Shown: positions 53,098 to 56,881 of the stretch, in pieces
Numbering within the stretch: position 1 is the stretch's first letter
Layout: every line of letters begins with the position of its first letter
From: Sambucus nigra
Taxonomy: Eukaryota > Streptophyta > Magnoliopsida > Dipsacales > Adoxaceae
Direction of reading: 5' to 3'
DNA length: 64,000 bases
Assembly (NCBI GenBank): GCA_949130495.1
Contig: OX422210.1
Location: forward strand, 499,325,760-499,389,759
Translations under genes and position numbers: made by a program
Notes under the pieces: generated by a model
What the model was told of the DNA's origin: nothing
The model's database searches: none
Seen by the model: only the letters and a program-made list of their open reading frames with translations

Positions 53098-56000
53098 CCT
53101 TTAGAATTGTGATTGCTGAACAAATGCGGCAACGAAATTTCAGTGGGGTTTGTAATACATAGGTAGAGCTTGCCATAGAATTCAGTAGAGTCTGTGGTTC
53201 ATGCTTGCCATTGAGTTGAATTTTGTTGTGCTTGCCTTTGTTGAACAAACAGCAATTGAATTGGATTCTGCGACCAAGGATGGCGATGGTTTGCCAGAGT
53301 CGAAGGGGCGTCGGTAAGGGATTATTGATATTTTTTCTTGCATGGACTCTGTCTTCATCCCTCTCTCCGTCGGAGCCTTAGCGGTAAAACGGGGCTGCAA
53401 GCAAAGAGGAGTTCGTACCCTCTTTCAGCTTCATATTCTTGATCGAATCCTTAGAGCGGCATAGGGGTCGCAATCGAGGGCCCTTCATTCCCTACTTCTC
53501 CAATCTAATAGTTTCTTTTGTTTGCTTGGTAACTTAAGCACGATGATGTATGGTATTTCGAGACGTAAATCAGAGGTGTACGGGATGGTGGCGGGTTGGG
53601 GTAGTGGGATGGCGGTGAGCACACTGAGCTACCCAATTGTGCGGTGCGATGTTTGAGGCTGGGTTTTGATCTTCGCCTTAGAGCCATTGGTGGTGTGGTT
53701 TTTTTTGCTCTAATACAAATTGACATGACATGCCAATGGCACATTAAAATGAATTACAACTCTAGAACGAACTCTCACAATTGTATTTTGAGGACCCAAT
53801 TGGAAATGAATACATATATAGGCCTTTGGGAAAGGGGGAAAATCCCCTTAGAAGTTGCTAGCTAATTCTTAAAGGGTTGGTGTTAAAATCACCCCAAATT
53901 TATCTGACTAACACCAACCACTCACTAACACCACTACAAGCTAATTAAAACCCTCTTCCAAACACCAAAACATGGCACCCCGGCACTCAAAAGGGTATTT
54001 AAACCCCCATTTTTTCTTTTCTCTCTCTAGCCTCTCATTCTCTCTCAAAAACCTAACCCTAATCCTAAACAATTGCTGCCACCACCACCACTAATGCCGT
54101 TGCTTCCTCCAACCGCCGCCTTTATTTCTCTTTAAATGTCTCCTCTCTCTCTATCTCTCAAAATAACACCCCTACCACTACCCACTAGGTCCACAACCAC
54201 CCACTTTAACCCTAACTTTTTATTCCCAACAACAAACAATATAAATGATTTTAAATAAGTTTTTTGACTGAAAGCAACCAAAAGTGAAAAACTAAAGCCC
54301 AACTAGAAAAACTCAAAAAATTGTAAACCCGTAAAAAATGGTTGTCTGTGCACATTCGGTGGCCCGTCACCTGATGGTAATCCCTACATTCAGCGACTTC
54401 TCATCGAATGTGCATAAATAAAAAAAAGAAAAGAAATTTGTATAGACTCTGTAGGAAGTCATCGTATAAATTCCCCACACAGTGGGAAGTCACCGTATAT
54501 ATCCCTTTCCTATACCGACTTCCCCCCGATTGTGGGGGGTACATCCAGTGACGGGCTACCGAATGTGCAATAGCGGCCATTTTTGACAGGATTTGTGTTT
54601 TTTTTGGGTATATTAGGGCTTTAGTTTTTTATGTTTAATTGTTTTAACCCAAAAAACTTATTTAATATCATTTATAATGTGTGTTTTCAAAAAAAAAATT
54701 AGGATAAAAGTGGTGGTGGTGGAGAGGTGAGGGAGTAAGTGGTGATGCTGAAGTTAGAGGGTTGAAAAAATATTTTTGTATTTTGTGTGGAGTTAAAAGT
54801 AAACTTTAAAAGTTTTTTGTGGGTTTGACTACTACTTTTGAACTTTAAAAATAATGTGGTTACATTTTGGTGTCAATAGTAATATAGGCTTTGACTCTTG
54901 TGTGGTGTTTGGAAGATAATTTTGGGGTCCCTTTAACCATTCTAGAAGGCACTAGCAATAGTGAAGTCGTGGGTCCTAGATTTTTAAATATTACATACAA
55001 TATTTAAGAGAAAATAAAGGTACGGAAATAAATGAGTACCATTCATTAAGAGATATTACAATTAAACCCCATGCACACATAATTCATATCAACTTGAATG
55101 TCTTGTTAAAACCCCGTGGATTTGGTAAACTGCCCTGATTTGGATAGTAGAGGGAATCCTTTCTCTGCCTCTCGCCGAGAGCTGCCCACCATCTGGATGG
55201 CAGAACTCTTCTCAGCATGGACTTCTGCCACTGTCCTTGTTCACTCTACTTCCTCCATCATTGACGCAGAACCAGAATTAGCATCTTAGCTTCCGCAAAG
55301 GAGGTCTAGATTGGGCTTCTCTTTTTTACACTCTCATAAATGGTTGATTTTGGATCAAAGCATCAAGTCTGTAGGAGATGGCCATATTTATTGAAGCTAA
55401 TTTCTATGTTATAAAAGTGAAGAACCAAAAAATATCTCCAATTGAGCTTTCTACGTACGTCCCTGTTTGATGTTGTGGGTTCAATATATAAAGTATTTAA
55501 ATGAGAATTTTTACATGTAAAAATATTTTTAGACTATGAATATGGTGTGGAAACCTATGTTGAAGCACATACACGAATATAGGATATGAATACACCTACA
55601 AGCTGCCCCCCACCCCCCCTCCCACCACCACACACACAAGCCCCCCAAAAGAAAAAAAAGATACGGACATATTTTATAAGGTTTAGACGCATGGTTCAAA
55701 GTCGAGGTATCGGTGTACGACTCGGACCCCCAATTTTCAACTCGGTATCGGGGGCGGTATCGGGCGATACGCAATTTAGAGAGCCTAAAAAATATTTAAA
55801 TTTTATAAAAATAAGAGTAATATTATTGATTAATTATATAAGTACAAAACCATCATTTAGTATGATTAACATTGTGTAATAGCTTATACTGGCGCGTGTC
55901 GCACTTATTAGCTGCATTTCATAATAGTTTTGTAATAAGTAAGCTAAACGTTTAAATTAGACATAAAAGTTTATAGAAAAATAGTAAATAGAAGTTAAAT

Positions 56001-56119
56001 ATATTCTTTCATTAATGTAATAATGTATTAATAATTAATCAAGTAAATATTAACACTTAATTAATATATTTGATAATACATTTAAAAAAATATTTTAATT
56101 AAATAGAACTACATCTTAA

Positions 56120-56165
<46 letters not shown>

Positions 56166-56881
56166 CACGTAAATAATGATAATATATTAAGTTAATAGGG
56201 ATACATCTTTTCATGTATATTTTAAGTAAATAAAGAAGTGTTTAAACACAATGATATATATTTAATATATTTTAAATTAATATATATAAATACATTATCA
56301 CTTATATGGTAAGGATTTATTTCAACCATAATTAACATGACGAATTAATAGTAATTTGATGACTTCTGTAATTACAATAAAATTTATAATGAGTTGTCCG
56401 ATATAGTTCGAGACGACTAAGATCGCACTGATATTGTCCGAGACGACTGAGATCGCGCCGATATTGTTCGAGACGATCGAGATCGTGCCGATATCATCCG
56501 AGTTGACCGAGATCTCGCCGATATGCTCTGAGCGAAAAACGCCTATTACTCAACTCAGGTCATGGTATCGGAACGGTAGGCAACGAAACCGAGTCAACTC
56601 GATACTTTGAACCATCTTTAGACGTGTGCTTCATAGGAAAGATTTTAAGCACTTCATGTGGATTCTGAAATTTATTTACTCTTAGTTATATATTACATAC
56701 CTAAACTTTACTCCTTTGTCTGATACAGGTTGAACAAAGAAGGAAGGAAGCACTTTCTAGAACAGGTGAAGAGGGAGCATCAGCTTTAGAGAATTCACTT
56801 CAAGATGTTGTATCACGTTATAGTTTCATGGATTTATGGCCTTGCTCTGCTAAGGATTTGGATCATTTAGCCCGGCAAGAG
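26..56881 (+). CDS. CSTF77: Cleavage stimulation factor 77-kDa subunit (CstF77), 11 internal exons, partial at both ends
   Basis: CstF77 (Rna14 / suppressor-of-forked family) is the scaffold of the nuclear cleavage stimulation factor, which helps choose and cut mRNA 3' ends. Joining 26-154, 483-529, 8109-8172, 17337-17457, 17685-17743, 17835-17903, 38175-38315, 38543-38607, 38967-39063, 42662-42721 and 56729-56881 gives 1,005 nt, or 335 codons, with no stop and matching phases at every junction. The protein is a chain of HAT (half-a-TPR) repeats with W..Y/F..E helices, e.g. [44 protein letters not shown]. It agrees closely with plant CstF77 as I remember it. The N-terminal part and the C-terminal region after LDHLARQE are outside the window. 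All introns are GT-AG except the first (GC-AG). Introns are 91 bp to 20.3 kb, the long ones full of transposons. The absence of coding damage suggests a working gene; identity is very likely, exon edges are inferred from phase and splice sites. Confidence 0.95.
332..376. repeat. Poly(C) run and CA repeat in the GC-AG intron
   Basis: About 21 consecutive C residues (332-352) are followed by an (AC)n stretch. It sits inside the 328-bp first intron. Such runs are prone to slippage and sequencing error, so the exact count is unsafe. Confidence 0.85.
483..529 (+). CDS. CSTF77: CSTF77 exon b
   Basis: This 47-nt exon encodes [15 protein letters not shown] plus two bases of the next codon. The acceptor is CTCCTACAG and the donor AG/GTAAGA. 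The W..W..F pattern is helix A of a HAT repeat. Confidence 0.93.
1130..1860. repeat. A/T-rich degenerate tandem repeat inside hAT-A leader intron
   Basis: A degenerate unit of the type AGTTATAAAACCATATTTTT is repeated many times with variable T-runs. It lies between the putative leader exon and the coding exons of the hAT-A element. Confidence 0.8.
1896..4578 (+). CDS. hAT transposase (BED zinc finger, DUF659-type, hAT dimerisation domain), spliced
   Basis: The transposase cuts and moves the surrounding element by a DDE-type reaction. The model is 1896-3379, 3479-3666, 3742-4125 and 4391-4578. Exon 1 starts at ATG 1896 ([10 protein letters not shown]) and has a BED finger: CNYCG, then [14 protein letters not shown]659-like core follows, with acidic residues in LMSDGWSDG and VVTDSASAY and the [10 protein letters not shown] motif. 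Exon 2 reads [20 protein letters not shown]. Exon 3 carries the C-terminal hAT region with [13 protein letters not shown] and [20 protein letters not shown], containing the expected catalytic Glu. The tail is a strongly acidic Asp/Glu run. No premature stop lies in this model. A tandem duplication at the last intron (4113-4394) adds extra splice sites. Splice joins are inferred. Confidence 0.88.
4113..4394. repeat. Tandem duplication across the last transposase intron
   Basis: A block starting AAGAGGAAGCGAGGTG and ending TTGTGTTGTATAGGGCC occurs twice, at about 4113-4260 and 4261-4394. The copies differ mainly in the length of an internal (AT)n run. Each block carries a donor (G/GTGAAA) and an acceptor (TATAG/GGCC). 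Confidence 0.9.
5040..5345 (+). repeat. Unclassified dispersed repeat, copy 1
   Basis: This stretch resembles 36895-37205 in another CSTF77 intron: both have GGTT(G/C)A.CCAAT, GTGGAT.ACTTC.ATGC.TGGTAA, TACACC.AAA, and end with GGCACTTAGTATTGGAGTAC. No coding domain is clear. It may be part of an old retroelement. Confidence 0.6.
5480..6560 (+). pseudogene. L1-type LINE remnant (zf-RVT end of ORF2)
   Basis: The + strand frame 5888-6376 reads [20 protein letters not shown], then [32 protein letters not shown]. This is the zf-RVT domain found at the C-terminus of plant L1 ORF2. Upstream, broken frames give [17 protein letters not shown] text, matching the region before that domain. Frames are interrupted many times, so this is an old fragment. 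Its borders are approximate and no poly(A) tail is evident. Confidence 0.7.
6561..8108 (+). other. Rest of CSTF77 intron 2, no gene recognised
   Basis: This is intron sequence with a (GGA)n to poly(G) tract at 7000-7038. A short stretch at 7345-7403 (ACTCGGCCGATACCGAGTTAG ending near GTTGAACCGTG) faintly resembles the hAT-B termini seen elsewhere. The pyrimidine-rich 3' end leads into the acceptor at 8108. Confidence 0.5.
8109..8172 (+). CDS. CSTF77: CSTF77 exon c
   Basis: This 64-nt exon completes an Arg codon and then encodes [21 protein letters not shown]. The acceptor is AATTTCAG and the donor CAG/GTAATC. It lies 7.6 kb after the preceding exon because of the hAT element and other repeats between them. 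Confidence 0.93.
8263..9640 (-). pseudogene. L1-type LINE remnant, antisense
   Basis: On the - strand, scattered frames give L1 ORF2 C-terminal text: near 9150 [12 protein letters not shown] (compare the A..GKWLWR motif after the RT), near 8900 [10 protein letters not shown] (compare the W.D.W.G pattern), and at 8400-8460 [20 protein letters not shown], a zf-RVT-like C.. .DH..H stretch. Frames are broken and no tail is visible. The assignment rests on motif order only. Confidence 0.55.
9698..10072. mobile_element. Non-autonomous hAT, family C, copy 1
   Basis: It starts CTATGAAGCACGGACAC and ends TGTCCGTGCTACCTAG, which are imperfect inverted repeats. It is flanked by the perfect 8-bp duplication ACTACAAC (9690-9697 and 10073-10080). 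Subterminal GACACG/CGTGTC repeats are dense. There is no coding capacity. Confidence 0.9.
10081..11744. mobile_element. Non-autonomous hAT, family B, copy 1
   Basis: The ends CATGGTTCAAAGT and ACTTTGAACCATG are perfect inverted repeats. The 8-bp target duplication is ACTACAAC (10073-10080 and 11745-11752), the same octamer that flanks the preceding element. The core (about 10680-11470) is A/T-rich with repeated ACATTTTTGTA / TTTTTATAAAAA. Subterminal regions are rich in CCGATACCG and GAGTT. No transposase remains. Confidence 0.95.
11804..14712 (-). repeat. Decayed Tekay-type LTR
   Basis: It starts TGACACCCCGCC and ends CGGGGTGTTACA, matching the edges of the intact Tekay LTR at 21538-24472. 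Shared internal landmarks include TTAGCATCACTGTCGAAAAC near the start, and a region with TCGAATCGATTCGAA in the place of the TTCGAA array. The length (about 2.9 kb) is similar. In the minus orientation it is the 3' LTR of the remnant that follows. Confidence 0.8.
14713..15620 (-). pseudogene. Tekay-type gypsy integrase C-terminal remnant
   Basis: This follows the LTR directly on the - strand. The frames 15354-14884 and 15644-15294 read [35 protein letters not shown] text, and [37 protein letters not shown]. These match the integrase core and C-terminal region of the intact element at 24515-29149. A frameshift divides the two frames. Everything upstream in pol and the second LTR is missing: the sequence breaks at about 15615-15630, where copia sequence begins. 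Confidence 0.85.
15626..16622 (+). pseudogene. Ty1/copia RT-RNase H remnant
   Basis: The + strand encodes [15 protein letters not shown] (copia RT catalytic YVDD), then [54 protein letters not shown] (RNase H Asp) and [13 protein letters not shown]. There are several stops and frameshifts (e.g. TAG near 15739 and TGA at 16215). Gag, protease, integrase and the start of RT are missing. A purine tract GAGGGAGAG at 16613-16622 ends it, as a polypurine tract should just before a 3' LTR. Confidence 0.9.
16623..16899 (+). repeat. Probable copia 3' LTR
   Basis: It starts TGTTGGAAATC right after the purine tract, as many plant copia LTRs do. The end is set at CCGCTGTCA but is a guess, since no second LTR copy is in the window. 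Confidence 0.6.
16900..17336 (+). other. Intron 3 tail, no gene recognised
   Basis: This is pyrimidine-rich intron DNA. A 246-nt Lys/Glu-rich frame on the - strand (16922-17167) has no domain I recognise and is probably a by-product of the T/C-rich top strand. Confidence 0.5.
17337..17457 (+). CDS. CSTF77: CSTF77 exon d
   Basis: This 121-nt exon encodes [20 protein letters not shown] through [12 protein letters not shown] and leaves one base of an Asp codon. The acceptor is GTCCAG and the donor CCTG/GTATCT. It holds one full HAT repeat and follows a 9.2-kb intron. Confidence 0.94.
17685..17743 (+). CDS. CSTF77: CSTF77 exon e
   Basis: This 59-nt exon completes the Asp codon and encodes [19 protein letters not shown]. 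The acceptor is GGTTAG and the donor CAG/GTATAC. It gives helix A of a HAT repeat. Confidence 0.94.
17835..17903 (+). CDS. CSTF77: CSTF77 exon f
   Basis: This exon has 23 codons, [20 protein letters not shown] followed by HIQ. The acceptor is ATGCAG and the donor CAA/GTATGT. The 20.3-kb intron that follows contains the complete Tekay element. Confidence 0.93.
18132..20385 (-). repeat. Old Tekay-type LTR relic
   Basis: The 3' edge TTACGGGGTATTACA is the same as the edge of the intact Tekay LTR. Near the start, ATTCTTAGCATG.GAC..AAA aligns with the TTAGCATCACTGTCGAAAA landmark of the other two Tekay LTRs. The rest is C/A-rich and diverged, with no coding frame. The 5' border and a target duplication could not be fixed. 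It may be a solo LTR. Confidence 0.55.
20388..20540. repeat. Short imperfect tandem repeat
   Basis: Three imperfect copies share CTGAAAGAGAATCCGAAC-like cores, at about 20434, 20471 and 20523. Confidence 0.55.
20588..20697. repeat. (CT)n-(ATCT)n-(AT)n microsatellite
   Basis: A CT run (20588-20620) passes into ATCT, ATGT and then a long AT run (about 20652-20696). Confidence 0.95.
20911..21537 (+). mobile_element. LTR plus primer-binding-site fragment of an LTR element
   Basis: It starts near TGATGTGTGTTAGTG and reaches CACATCGAATTGGTATCAGAGTTGC at 21317-21341. TTGGTATCAGAG matches the initiator-tRNA-Met primer binding site seen downstream of plant 5' LTRs. The sequence before it resembles the LTR of the element at 34569 (e.g. 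GCTTGGCTAACAAGCTAACCT). About 200 bp of possible leader follow, then the Tekay insertion cuts in. No coding domain is seen. Confidence 0.6.
21538..24472 (-). repeat. Tekay 3' LTR (2,935 bp)
   Basis: It begins TGTGACACCCCGAC and ends GGGGTATTACA on the + strand. It is nearly identical to 29333-32318 but lacks a 51-bp segment. It has six TTCGAA sites between 23192 and 23345. Confidence 0.97.
23188..23350. repeat. Cluster of CGTTCGAACG palindromes in Tekay 3' LTR
   Basis: Six TTCGAA sites (23192, 23206, 23227, 23260, 23326, 23340) sit in about 155 bp, most inside the longer palindrome CTCGTTCGAACGAG, and mixed with TCGTTAGAAG copies. The counterpart in the 5' LTR, about 30980-31200, has eight. 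Confidence 0.92.
24473..24485 (-). promoter_or_regulatory. Tekay polypurine tract
   Basis: On the - strand TAGGGGGGAAGTA precedes the TG of the 3' LTR, where plus-strand priming occurs. Confidence 0.85.
24515..29149 (-). CDS. Gag-pol polyprotein, Tekay-type gypsy, intact frame
   Basis: 1,544 codons without a stop; ATG at 29149 ([12 protein letters not shown]). In order: a gag domain ([23 protein letters not shown]), a Gln/Gly-rich linker, a zinc knuckle [15 protein letters not shown], an aspartic protease with [11 protein letters not shown], reverse transcriptase ([27 protein letters not shown]), RNase H ([16 protein letters not shown]), integrase with an HHCC finger (HPGGDKMYQ to CATCQLVK) and the DDE core ([29 protein letters not shown]), then a [12 protein letters not shown] module. 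The C-terminus, [20 protein letters not shown], looks like the chromodomain-type tail of Tekay elements. It makes the virus-like particle and the enzymes for copying and inserting the element. Just before the ATG lies TTTCAG, which resembles a splice acceptor. Confidence 0.97.
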   Translation of the reverse strand: MPPRRARRVPRNATPEPQPAPVQGMLNAAEVAAIVAQAVNAAIAVIQQAPPQAPVAAPAQVNAFPSAWERVRDAFQKAHPPEFAGSSDVVVSSQWRKDIQRHLRMHECTDVQKQVLATFKLVGSALQWWESITTAEERDTLTIQEFWVRFDRKYFPSAVHTEMRRKLMSLKQEGKTVAEYEAEFTNLLNIVPDEIPTEKKKIEKFTDGLNWRIRQHLLGNLSLATYSDVVNAALLHCQDHRFHMAEGKRSEESSHQGRTGGHGASGVQTGQEQRQTEQGTQQGDNKRFRSGNYRQGQGGFRQGHQGPNGHQGQQGQNGQQFHQGQQGQGRTGNGHQGRGQPGQRGGNFPGKCFTCGKTGHKKQDCPDRGRAPQQQQQGARQEPQRPMFPAALPAPPQMAALPPIPAVPAQQGQLQYGRVYNVHQAAVPQAPPAIEGTFSIHGTMGRVLFDTGATHCFIATHFAKALGLLATAESTVTCVDSPLGSGSLIFFICREVGVEVGGLVLPADMLVLDMHVHDVIIGMDWLVAYRAMIYCFSGSIVFAIPGQEMFVVAMPRPEGGSTAHLYYIEEDTSKEVVIPLDSIPVVREYSDVFQEIPGLPPSREIDFVIDLLPGTRPIARAPYRMAPAEMRELRDQIEQLLGQGFIRRSTSPWGAPVLFVKKRDGSLRLCVDYRELNKVTIRNKYPLPRIDDLFDQLRGASFFSKIDLRSGYHQLGIREEDVSKTAFLSRYGSYEFWVMPFGLTNAPAVFMDLMNRVFRDFLDQFVIVFIDDILVYSQTEEEHAEHLRQVLQTLRQNELYAKYEKCGFWLKEVQFLGHIISDQGISVDPGKVSAVREWGQPTTPTEIRSFLGLAGYYRRFIRGFSEIAGPLTHLTRKGVPYIWSDACQLAFDELKDKLTSAPVLALPRPRVEYLVYTDASLQGLGGVLQQERQAIAYASRKLKPHEKNYPTHDLELAAVVFALRIWRHYLLGEKFQLFTDHKSLQYLFTQKELNMRQRRWLEFVKDYQFDIQYHPGKANVVADALSRRPADEVAEVWKAKWKELGHQDAVARSFMSVMTVTPQIVTKVVRAQANDTFCQEQIVRLLAEGAESYTVSSDGGLRFNGRLVVPEGEELRHDVMAESHGSRFAVHPGGDKMYQDMRRQYWWSGMKRDIAEFVSKCATCQLVKVDHQRPAGLLQPLEVPVWMWESISMDFITGLPTSQRGHDSVWVIVDRLSKVAHFLPVRTDYTSGQYAQLFISEIVRLHGVPLNIVSDRDKIFVSRFWESFQEAMGTELRLSTAYHPQTDGQTERTNQMLEDMLRMCIIDFGGGWEQYLPLVEFAYNNSYQFTIGMAPFEALYGRPFRSPACWLEVGDNKLLGPEVIQDTSARIELIRSRIRVAQDRQKSYADAKRFFREFQVGDQVLLRVSPMKGIMRFGKKGKLAPRYVGPFPIIERIGPVAYRLGLPEHLHRIHDVFHISSLRKYLRDNLAHSHIAVEDIDLQPDSSYEEGPIAILDQSERKLRSKIVPLVRVQWRHHNVEESTWEREDEMRERYPELFLAGTF
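29319..29330 (-). promoter_or_regulatory. Tekay primer binding site (initiator tRNA-Met)
   Basis: On the - strand it reads TGGTATCAGAGC, complementary to the 3' end of plant initiator tRNA-Met. It lies two bases inside the 5' LTR edge. Confidence 0.93.
29333..32318 (-). repeat. Tekay 5' LTR (2,986 bp)
   Basis: This is the upstream LTR in the direction of transcription. It is 51 bp longer than its partner because of a partial tandem duplication near 30998-31048, which adds two TTCGAA sites. Confidence 0.97.
32462..33030 (+). mobile_element. Non-autonomous hAT, family A (deletion derivative)
   Basis: The ends CATAGTTGTCAAAATCGTCC and GATTTGACAACTATG match those of the 693-4891 element. The perfect 8-bp target duplication is TTTAAGAG (32454-32461 and 33031-33038). 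Bases from about 32762 to 33030 match the 3' end of the autonomous copy (4631-4891) almost throughout, including AAGCTTAAAA and ACATGTGCTA. The transposase region is deleted, leaving 569 bp. Confidence 0.95.
33743..34278. mobile_element. Non-autonomous hAT, family C, copy 2
   Basis: It starts CTTATGAAGCACGGACAC and ends GTGTTCCTGCTTCTTA. The 8-bp duplication is GCTTACCA (33735-33742 and 34279-34286). GACACGAC repeats are subterminal. The distal end has drifted from the family consensus. Confidence 0.85.
34569..36831 (+). mobile_element. LTR retrotransposon without pol (LARD/TR-GAG-like)
   Basis: LTRs lie at 34569-34967 and 36172-36831 (TGGTGCATATGCATGAC versus TGATGTATATGCATGAA starts). A PBS-like AATTGGTATTAGAGC follows the left LTR, and a purine tract GGATGGGAGAG precedes the right one. 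The internal region is only 1.2 kb. It begins a short frame at ATG 35040 ([15 protein letters not shown]) that stops at about 35202, and has an open 218-codon frame at 35176-35832 with no recognised domain. No protease, RT or integrase is present. I found no matching 5-bp target duplication. The right LTR is enlarged by a MITE. Confidence 0.75.
36249..36509. mobile_element. MITE with long inverted repeats, MULE-like, inside an LTR
   Basis: The arms (about 75 bp) run inward from TTTACTTTAATACATAACCA and from the complement of TATTAAAGTCACAAAACCCC. They meet around TAGCGAC repeats. The sister LTR at 34569 lacks the insert, which gives an empty site and suggests a 9-10 bp A/T-rich target duplication (TTTTAATTTA versus TTTATTTTAT, diverged). 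Confidence 0.8.
36895..37275 (+). repeat. Unclassified dispersed repeat, copy 2
   Basis: This resembles 5040-5345 and shares GGCACTTAGTATTGGAGTAC near its end, continuing with similar T/C-rich text to about 37275. It has no recognisable coding domain. Confidence 0.6.
37640..38034. mobile_element. Non-autonomous hAT, family C, copy 3
   Basis: It starts CTATGTAGCACGGACAC and ends GTGTCCGTGCTTCAT. The flanks share TGAATTG (37633-37639 and 38035-38041), or 8 bp with one mismatch. GACACGACACG repeats fill the subterminal part. It lies about 140 bp before CSTF77 exon g. Confidence 0.85.
38175..38315 (+). CDS. CSTF77: CSTF77 exon g
   Basis: This exon has 47 codons from [20 protein letters not shown] to [14 protein letters not shown]. 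The acceptor is CTACAG and the donor AAG/GTGATT. It carries the HAT repeat around the conserved [12 protein letters not shown] stretch. Confidence 0.95.
38543..38607 (+). CDS. CSTF77: CSTF77 exon h
   Basis: This 65-nt exon encodes [20 protein letters not shown] then L and two bases of a Glu codon. The acceptor is ATGCAG and the donor GA/GTGAGT. Confidence 0.94.
38967..39063 (+). CDS. CSTF77: CSTF77 exon i
   Basis: This 97-nt exon completes the Glu codon and encodes [20 protein letters not shown] then [12 protein letters not shown]. The acceptor is TTGCAG and the donor GAG/GTACTA. Confidence 0.95.
39200..39780 (-). repeat. LTR-like non-coding repeat, unclassified
   Basis: C/T-rich DNA in intron 9, with a TATTTATAGC box-like element on the + strand and repeated CACATGTC motifs. 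It resembles an LTR in composition, but no partner copy or primer site is seen. It ends near AAGCCCCTCCTACA, whose complement TGTAGGAGGGGCTT recurs at 40809. Confidence 0.35.
39781..42600 (+). other. Remainder of intron 9, repeat-like, unclassified
   Basis: I recognise no gene here. The part to about 40830 lies between the inverted 14-mers AAGCCCCTCCTACA (39758) and TGTAGGAGGGGCTT (40809). The rest has GA-rich stretches (41560-41660) and a 55-bp tandem duplication. Confidence 0.4.
42266..42374. repeat. 55-bp tandem duplication
   Basis: Two adjacent copies begin TATTTTATAAAAATGG (42266 and 42321) and end near GTGTGAAATGTC. They differ at a handful of sites. Confidence 0.9.
42662..42721 (+). 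CDS. CSTF77: CSTF77 exon j
   Basis: This exon has exactly 20 codons, [20 protein letters not shown], in phase 0 at both ends. The acceptor is CTTGTAG and the donor AAG/GTAGTG. Because it is phase-symmetric it could be skipped without a frameshift. Confidence 0.94.
43140..43505 (+). mobile_element. Probable L1 LINE 3' tail
   Basis: The text TTGGCTGTCTTTTTAATATA followed by TTTAGTTATC and an A-run (43497-43505) is typical of the 3' untranslated end of plant L1 elements. No ORF2 domain is legible, so the call is tentative. Confidence 0.45.
43506..44552 (+). other. Intron 10, no gene recognised
   Basis: I see no coding domain, RNA gene or delimitable repeat here. Confidence 0.5.
44558..44849 (+). 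repeat. TR-GAG copy 1, 5' LTR
   Basis: It starts TGGTCTGAATCAGGG and ends GACGTCATTTACGTCA. It is uninterrupted and shows the empty site for the hAT in the other LTR. Confidence 0.93.
44943..48451 (+). pseudogene. Gag of TR-GAG element, degenerate and interrupted
   Basis: The ATG at 44943 ([20 protein letters not shown]) lies 93 bp after the PBS start. A long Pro/Thr/Ser-rich region follows in shifting frames. The retrotransposon gag domain is recognisable at about 46840-47300: [60 protein letters not shown] zinc-knuckle-like [14 protein letters not shown] follows near 47450. The hAT-B insertion cuts it at 47552, and it resumes at 48372 with [20 protein letters not shown] before a stop at about 48451. 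There are several stops and frameshifts (e.g. TAG at about 46968, TGA at 47146). It is not functional as it stands. Confidence 0.88.
47552..48371. mobile_element. Non-autonomous hAT, family B, copy 2, nested in gag
   Basis: It begins CATGGTTCAAAGT and ends ACTTTGAACCATG. The perfect 8-bp duplication TTGAGGAG is at 47544-47551 and 48372-48379. The last 250 bp or so closely match those of the copy at 10081-11744 (e.g. TTGGTCCACATTG.TAATC and TATCTTTGCGTATC). GATATCGCGATGGAATC-type repeats occur at 47650-47800. Confidence 0.96.
48482..49162 (+). repeat. TR-GAG copy 1, 3' LTR, interrupted
   Basis: It starts TGATGTGAATCAGGG and ends GACGTCATTTACGTCA. It is interrupted by the hAT-D element 48571-48944 and its duplicated ATTTTCCG. 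Confidence 0.93.
48571..48944. mobile_element. Non-autonomous hAT, family D, copy 1, nested in an LTR
   Basis: The ends are CAGTGTTCTAAAAGGC and GCCTTTTAGAACCTTG. The perfect 8-bp duplication is ATTTTCCG (48563-48570 and 48945-48952); the sister LTR has one uninterrupted site. It is rich in CGCCTAGGC and GAGGCTTG repeats. Confidence 0.96.
49168..49786 (+). other. Intron 10 spacer, no gene recognised
   Basis: Unclassified DNA between the TR-GAG element and the next hAT. No coding domain is visible. Confidence 0.5.
49787..50202. mobile_element. Non-autonomous hAT, family D, copy 2
   Basis: It starts CAAGGTTCTAAAAAACGC and ends GTTTTTTTAGAACAGTG, flanked by the perfect octamer ATATTATC (49779-49786 and 50203-50210). 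It carries the same internal text as 48571-48944 (GTGTGCCTTAAG, AAGAATAAGGCGT) but in the opposite orientation. Confidence 0.95.
50211..50781 (+). other. Intron 10 spacer, no gene recognised
   Basis: A/T-rich DNA with a short CT repeat near 50475. I see nothing else. Confidence 0.5.
51690..52580. repeat. A/T-rich minisatellite
   Basis: The motif TTTCAGTTTAAAATGTTA recurs about a dozen times with variable spacers. The array is split by the nested hAT-C element. Confidence 0.85.
51965..52337. mobile_element. Non-autonomous hAT, family C, copy 4, with a duplicated end
   Basis: It starts CTATGAATCACGGACAC and ends GTGTCCGTGCTTCATAG. The perfect 8-bp duplication is TTTGTTTT (51957-51964 and 52338-52345). 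A second start-like block, CTATGAAGCACGGACAC, lies about 61 bp in, followed by similar CTCTCCCGGAAGCCA text, so the left end seems to be tandemly duplicated. Confidence 0.93.
53014..53095. repeat. (CT)n-(AT)n microsatellite
   Basis: A CT run is followed by AT runs at 53031-53041 and about 53052-53094. Confidence 0.95.
53096..54233 (+). other. Intron 10, no gene recognised
   Basis: Short unrelated frames only. The stretch 53855-54100 (GCTAGCTAATTCTTAAAGGG onward) may be an outer arm matching the complement of 54920-54960, which would extend the fold-back element beside it; I cannot settle this by eye. Confidence 0.4.
54234..54684. mobile_element. Fold-back element with inverted arms of about 135 bp
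   Basis: The left arm (about 54234-54370) and the complement of the right arm (about 54549-54684) share TTAAATAAGTTTTTTG, AAAACTAAAGCCC, AAAAATGG and GCACATTCGGT.GCCCGTCAC. The loop holds GGAAGTCATCGTATA and GGAAGTCACCGTATA. No frame is present. It is probably a MULE-type or other MITE; the outer limits are uncertain. Confidence 0.75.
54700..55689 (+). other. Intron 10, no gene recognised
   Basis: Non-coding DNA with C-rich patches at 55603-55650. I recognise nothing else. Confidence 0.45.
55690..56616. mobile_element. Non-autonomous hAT, family B, copy 3
   Basis: It starts CATGGTTCAAAGT and ends ACTTTGAACCATC; the last base departs from the family. The perfect octamer TTTAGACG lies at 55682-55689 and 56617-56624. 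The interior is A/T-rich with (AT)n at 56121-56161. It ends only 112 bp before CSTF77 exon k. Confidence 0.93.
56395..56530. repeat. 30-bp subterminal tandem repeat in hAT-B copy 3
   Basis: About four and a half copies of a 30-bp unit GATATTGTCCGAGACGACTG AGATCGCGCC (split here into two parts) follow each other. Such arrays near hAT ends are commonly transposase binding sites. Confidence 0.85.
56729..56881 (+). CDS. CSTF77: CSTF77 exon k (last in window)
   Basis: This exon has 51 codons: [20 protein letters not shown], then [19 protein letters not shown] and [12 protein letters not shown]. The acceptor is GATACAG and the donor GAG/GTACCT. No later CstF77 exon is recognisable up to 64000, so the next intron is at least 7.1 kb long. 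Confidence 0.93.
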
